This document shows, piece by piece, positions 61,951 through 64,000 of a DNA stretch of 64,000 nt. The translations under genes and the position numbers were made by a program. This stretch comes from Marinobacter sp. EhC06 (lineage in GTDB: Bacteria; Pseudomonadota; Gammaproteobacteria; Pseudomonadales; Oleiphilaceae). How positions within the stretch are numbered: position 1 is the stretch's first letter; each line of letters starts with the position of its first letter. The notes beneath the pieces are model-generated. The model was not told where the DNA came from and made no database searches. It worked only from the letters and a program-made list of their open reading frames with translations. Where the stretch lies: NCBI RefSeq assembly GCF_001650915.1, contig NZ_LXYO01000023.1, forward strand, positions 1,054,001 to 1,118,000. The letters are read 5' to 3'.

Positions 61951-62741
61951 CAGGGCTTGATTCCCACATGCAGGGCGACAATGCCGCCGGTCATATTGTA
62001 GTACTTGCAGTTCACCAGGCCGGCATTCTCCATCATGCCCTTGAGGGTGTCCTGGTCCGGATGCATCCGGATGGATTCGGCCAGGTACTTGTAGCTTTCG
62101 CTGTCGCCGGCGATAAGCTGGCCCATCAATGGCAGAGCGGAAAACGAGTAGGTGTCGTAGGCCTTGCTCAGCAGAGGGTTGGTTGGCTTGGAGAATTCCA
62201 GGATCATCAGTTTGCCACCGGGCTTGAGAACCCGGGCCATGTCGCGCAAGGCCTGATCTTTATCGGTGACATTGCGCAGGCCGAAGGCGATGGAAACCGC
62301 ATTGAAGTTGTTGTCCGGGAACGGCAAGTGCTCGGCGTCCGCCTGCACGTATTCGATGTTGCCGGCATAGCCGCGGTCTGTCAGCCGGCTGCGGCCCACC
62401 TGCAGCATGGAGGCATTGATGTCGGCCAGCAGCACCTTGCCGGAAGGACCCACCAGATCCGAAAACTTCATGGTGAGGTCGCCAGTGCCGCCGGCAATAT
62501 CCAGTACCTGGTGGCCGGGACGCACGCCAGAAAGCTCGATGGTGAAGCGCTTCCAGAGCCGGTGGATCCCCATGGACATCAGGTCGTTCATGAGGTCGTA
62601 TTTGCCCGCCACGCTGTGGAATACTTCGGCCACCTGGCTCGCCTTCTGGCTTTTCGGCACATTGCGAAAGCCAAAGTGGGTGACGTCATCCTGGCCGGAA
62701 TTGTTTGCGGCCTGGTTGGCTGGCGTTTGCTGCTCGCTCAT
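61950..62741 (-). CDS. ubiE: Ubiquinone/menaquinone C-methyltransferase UbiE
   Basis: SAM-dependent C-methyltransferase of ubiquinone synthesis. The 263-residue protein has [26 protein letters not shown], the SAM loop [35 protein letters not shown] and LMILEFSKP, all UbiE signatures. First gene of the ubiE-ubiJ-ubiB operon. A divergent small gene starts 126 bp away. Confidence 0.98.
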   Translation of the reverse strand: MSEQQTPANQAANNSGQDDVTHFGFRNVPKSQKASQVAEVFHSVAGKYDLMNDLMSMGIHRLWKRFTIELSGVRPGHQVLDIAGGTGDLTMKFSDLVGPSGKVLLADINASMLQVGRSRLTDRGYAGNIEYVQADAEHLPFPDNNFNAVSIAFGLRNVTDKDQALRDMARVLKPGGKLMILEFSKPTNPLLSKAYDTYSFSALPLMGQLIAGDSESYKYLAESIRMHPDQDTLKGMMENAGLVNCKYYNMTGGIVALHVGIKP

Positions 62742-62866
62742 GGGAGATGTCCTGTCAGAATCTGAACCCCGTATTCTAACCGCTGACGGGGTTGCTACAA
62801 GGGTGGCGGTGAGTTAAATAGCGCCCTAAACTGTAAATTCGTCCAAATCCGAGAGAAAACGTTTTC

Positions 62867-63145
62867 ATGTCCGTCATTGATGTACACCGCCCGCATACCC
62901 TGGATAAAGAACACGCGAGAGAGGCTGCCGAAACTCTGGCCAAAGACCTGTCCAGCCAATTCGACGTACATTACCAGTGGGAAGGCGATCACTTGAAATT
63001 CAAGCGCAGCGGCGTCAAGGGGCACCTGAACATTACCCCGACGGATCTGCACATTCATCTGGAACTGGGCATGATGTTGCGGCCCTTCAAATCCCGGATC
63101 GAGCAGGAAATCCACTCCCAGCTGGACCAGATCATCAAGGCCTGA
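62867..63145 (+). CDS. Polyhydroxyalkanoate-system family small protein
   Basis: A 92-residue protein, MSVIDVHRPHTLDKEHAREAAETLA continuing with LSSQFDVHYQWEGDHLKFKRSGVKGHLNITPTDLHIHLELG, matching the small PHA-granule-associated family (TIGR02610 type) found beside ubiE in Pseudomonas. Whether this organism stores polyhydroxyalkanoate is not shown in the window. Convergent with the last gene. Confidence 0.88.
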   Translation: MSVIDVHRPHTLDKEHAREAAETLAKDLSSQFDVHYQWEGDHLKFKRSGVKGHLNITPTDLHIHLELGMMLRPFKSRIEQEIHSQLDQIIKA

Positions 63146-63165
63146 TCAGCCGGGTTGTCGTCGAC

Positions 63166-63915
63166 TCAGAGATTGTCCGGCAGGCTGAACGGGTCTGGAC
63201 GACCGTCGAGTATATTGCGCATCACTTGTTGTTCCCGGGAAACCAGCCGGTCGATCAGTAATTCCACATCGTCCATCTTCCGGAAGGCCGAATAGCCCCG
63301 GTGCAGGAAACTGTGCAGGTCGCTCAGATCGGCCATTTCCGCCGGACCCCGGGTCATCGACAACAGCCATCCAAGGGTGCGGTTGCGGACATAGCGATCA
63401 AGCTGCTGGCCTACGTCAGCCACCAGGGTGATCTGCTTCTCCCTCTGGTCCAGCTGTCGGCTTTCCCGGAAGGCGGCGCAGTAGTCCTCAGTGGTTATTG
63501 CGTCGGCGGGCACGCCCTGCTGGTGGAACAGCTCGGCCAGCTCAAGATCCAGCCGCTGGGTGATCAGGTTCAGCTCCACCAGACCAGCAAACGTGTCCAG
63601 CAGGTTATCCGGCAGCCACTTCACCATCTTGGGGAAGACCCGATCAATATTGTCGTCCCGGTGTGTCATTCCTGCGGGCGCGTACAGATCGGTCAGCAGG
63701 AACTCCAGGCCATGATGGTAGCCGGGGTGATGGTAGAGGTCTTCATGGGTCGCCTTCAGCCGCTCCGCCTGCCAGTCTGCAACGTGAAAAGCGTTCTCCA
63801 ATAATGGGTGCTCCGCCTTCAGATGCCGAAAATCATGGTAGTCCAGCAGCAGTTGTTGCAGCCGACGAGCGCTTTCGGAGCGGGCTTCGGTAGCGACGAG
63901 GCGCTCACGGTACAT
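63166..63915 (-). CDS. FFLEELY-motif protein, function unknown
   Basis: A 249-residue helical protein. The start at MYRERLVATEARSESARRL has GGAG upstream; a longer TTG-start form is less likely. It carries LEFLLTDLYAP near residue 70, the FFLEELY-type motif of a family common in Marinobacter and Pseudomonas, and a C-terminal SREQQVMRNILDGRPDPF. The role is unknown. The remaining bases to the window end show no further gene. Confidence 0.75.
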   Translation of the reverse strand: MYRERLVATEARSESARRLQQLLLDYHDFRHLKAEHPLLENAFHVADWQAERLKATHEDLYHHPGYHHGLEFLLTDLYAPAGMTHRDDNIDRVFPKMVKWLPDNLLDTFAGLVELNLITQRLDLELAELFHQQGVPADAITTEDYCAAFRESRQLDQREKQITLVADVGQQLDRYVRNRTLGWLLSMTRGPAEMADLSDLHSFLHRGYSAFRKMDDVELLIDRLVSREQQVMRNILDGRPDPFSLPDNL

Positions 63916-64000
63916 GGGCGATGGCTCCACTAAACCTGAGGAAAACAACGTAGTTTAGCGGAGCTACGGCGGTCTTGCAGTAGGGCAATGCCCGGGCATT

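Overview
This 64 kb window looks like a chromosomal segment of a Marinobacter-like gammaproteobacterium. That assignment rests on gene content and order, not on a database search. The core blocks keep an order shared with Pseudomonas: aroQ-accB-accC-prmA-(DUF3426)-dusB-fis-purH-purD; rpiA/ilvA; 5-FCL, 6S RNA, zapA, ygfB, pepP, ubiH, ubiI; and rsmE-tatCBA-hisE-hisI-ubiB-ubiJ-ubiE. I see no rRNA, tRNA, CRISPR array, phage or insertion sequence.

Layout. 1-2.7 kb: a TRAP transporter for organic acids (dctM cut by the window edge, dctQ, dctP). 2.8-7 kb: single genes (ferritin-like helical protein, GH84 glycosidase, SIMPL protein, macrodomain, ChaN-like lipoprotein, ribbon-helix-helix regulator). 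7.1-13.2 kb: membrane transport, with a SulP carrier, a CASTOR/POLLUX-type channel, and a DUF1538 transporter operon with a PII-like protein and a CBS protein. 13.4-15 kb: isocitrate lyase. 15.1-20.6 kb: an accessory locus that is the most interesting part of the window. 20.9-26.8 kb: SLC13 permease, EgtB/SenA-like iron enzyme, CPA2 antiporter and a lipoprotein hydrolase. 26.9-36 kb: the purine/fis/acc block. 36.3-41.2 kb: c-di-GMP genes (a double-receiver GGDEF protein divergent from a LapD-like receptor) and DUF2333. 41.3-51 kb: ppa, acyl-CoA dehydrogenase, rpiA, ilvA, 6S RNA, the zapA region and a zinc (Zur/ZrgA) cluster. 51-64 kb: ygfB-pepP-ubiH-ubiI, DUF808, rsmE-tat-his-ubi, and two small genes.

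The accessory locus (15.1-20.6 kb) contains a secreted, strongly acidic protein built of about fourteen 14-residue repeats. Next come two small secreted proteins with Asn/Gln/Val-rich ends, an exported C39-type cysteine peptidase, an outer-membrane beta-barrel-like protein, and a VpsR-like activator whose ATPase signature motifs are degenerate. Upstream of the repeat gene are a sigma-54-like -24/-12 site and overlapping palindromes. The parts resemble the Pseudomonas Fap amyloid system (FapC/FapD/FapF) but the fibre-like protein has a different repeat. I infer a Fap-related extracellular fibre or matrix system, possibly controlled by c-di-GMP.

Other non-coding structure includes a three-copy family of about 100-bp hairpin elements whose arms differ between copies but match within each copy, a REP-like inverted repeat between purH and purD, a perfect 19-bp palindrome in front of the ribbon-helix-helix gene, and a Zur-like box before the zrgA-type gene.
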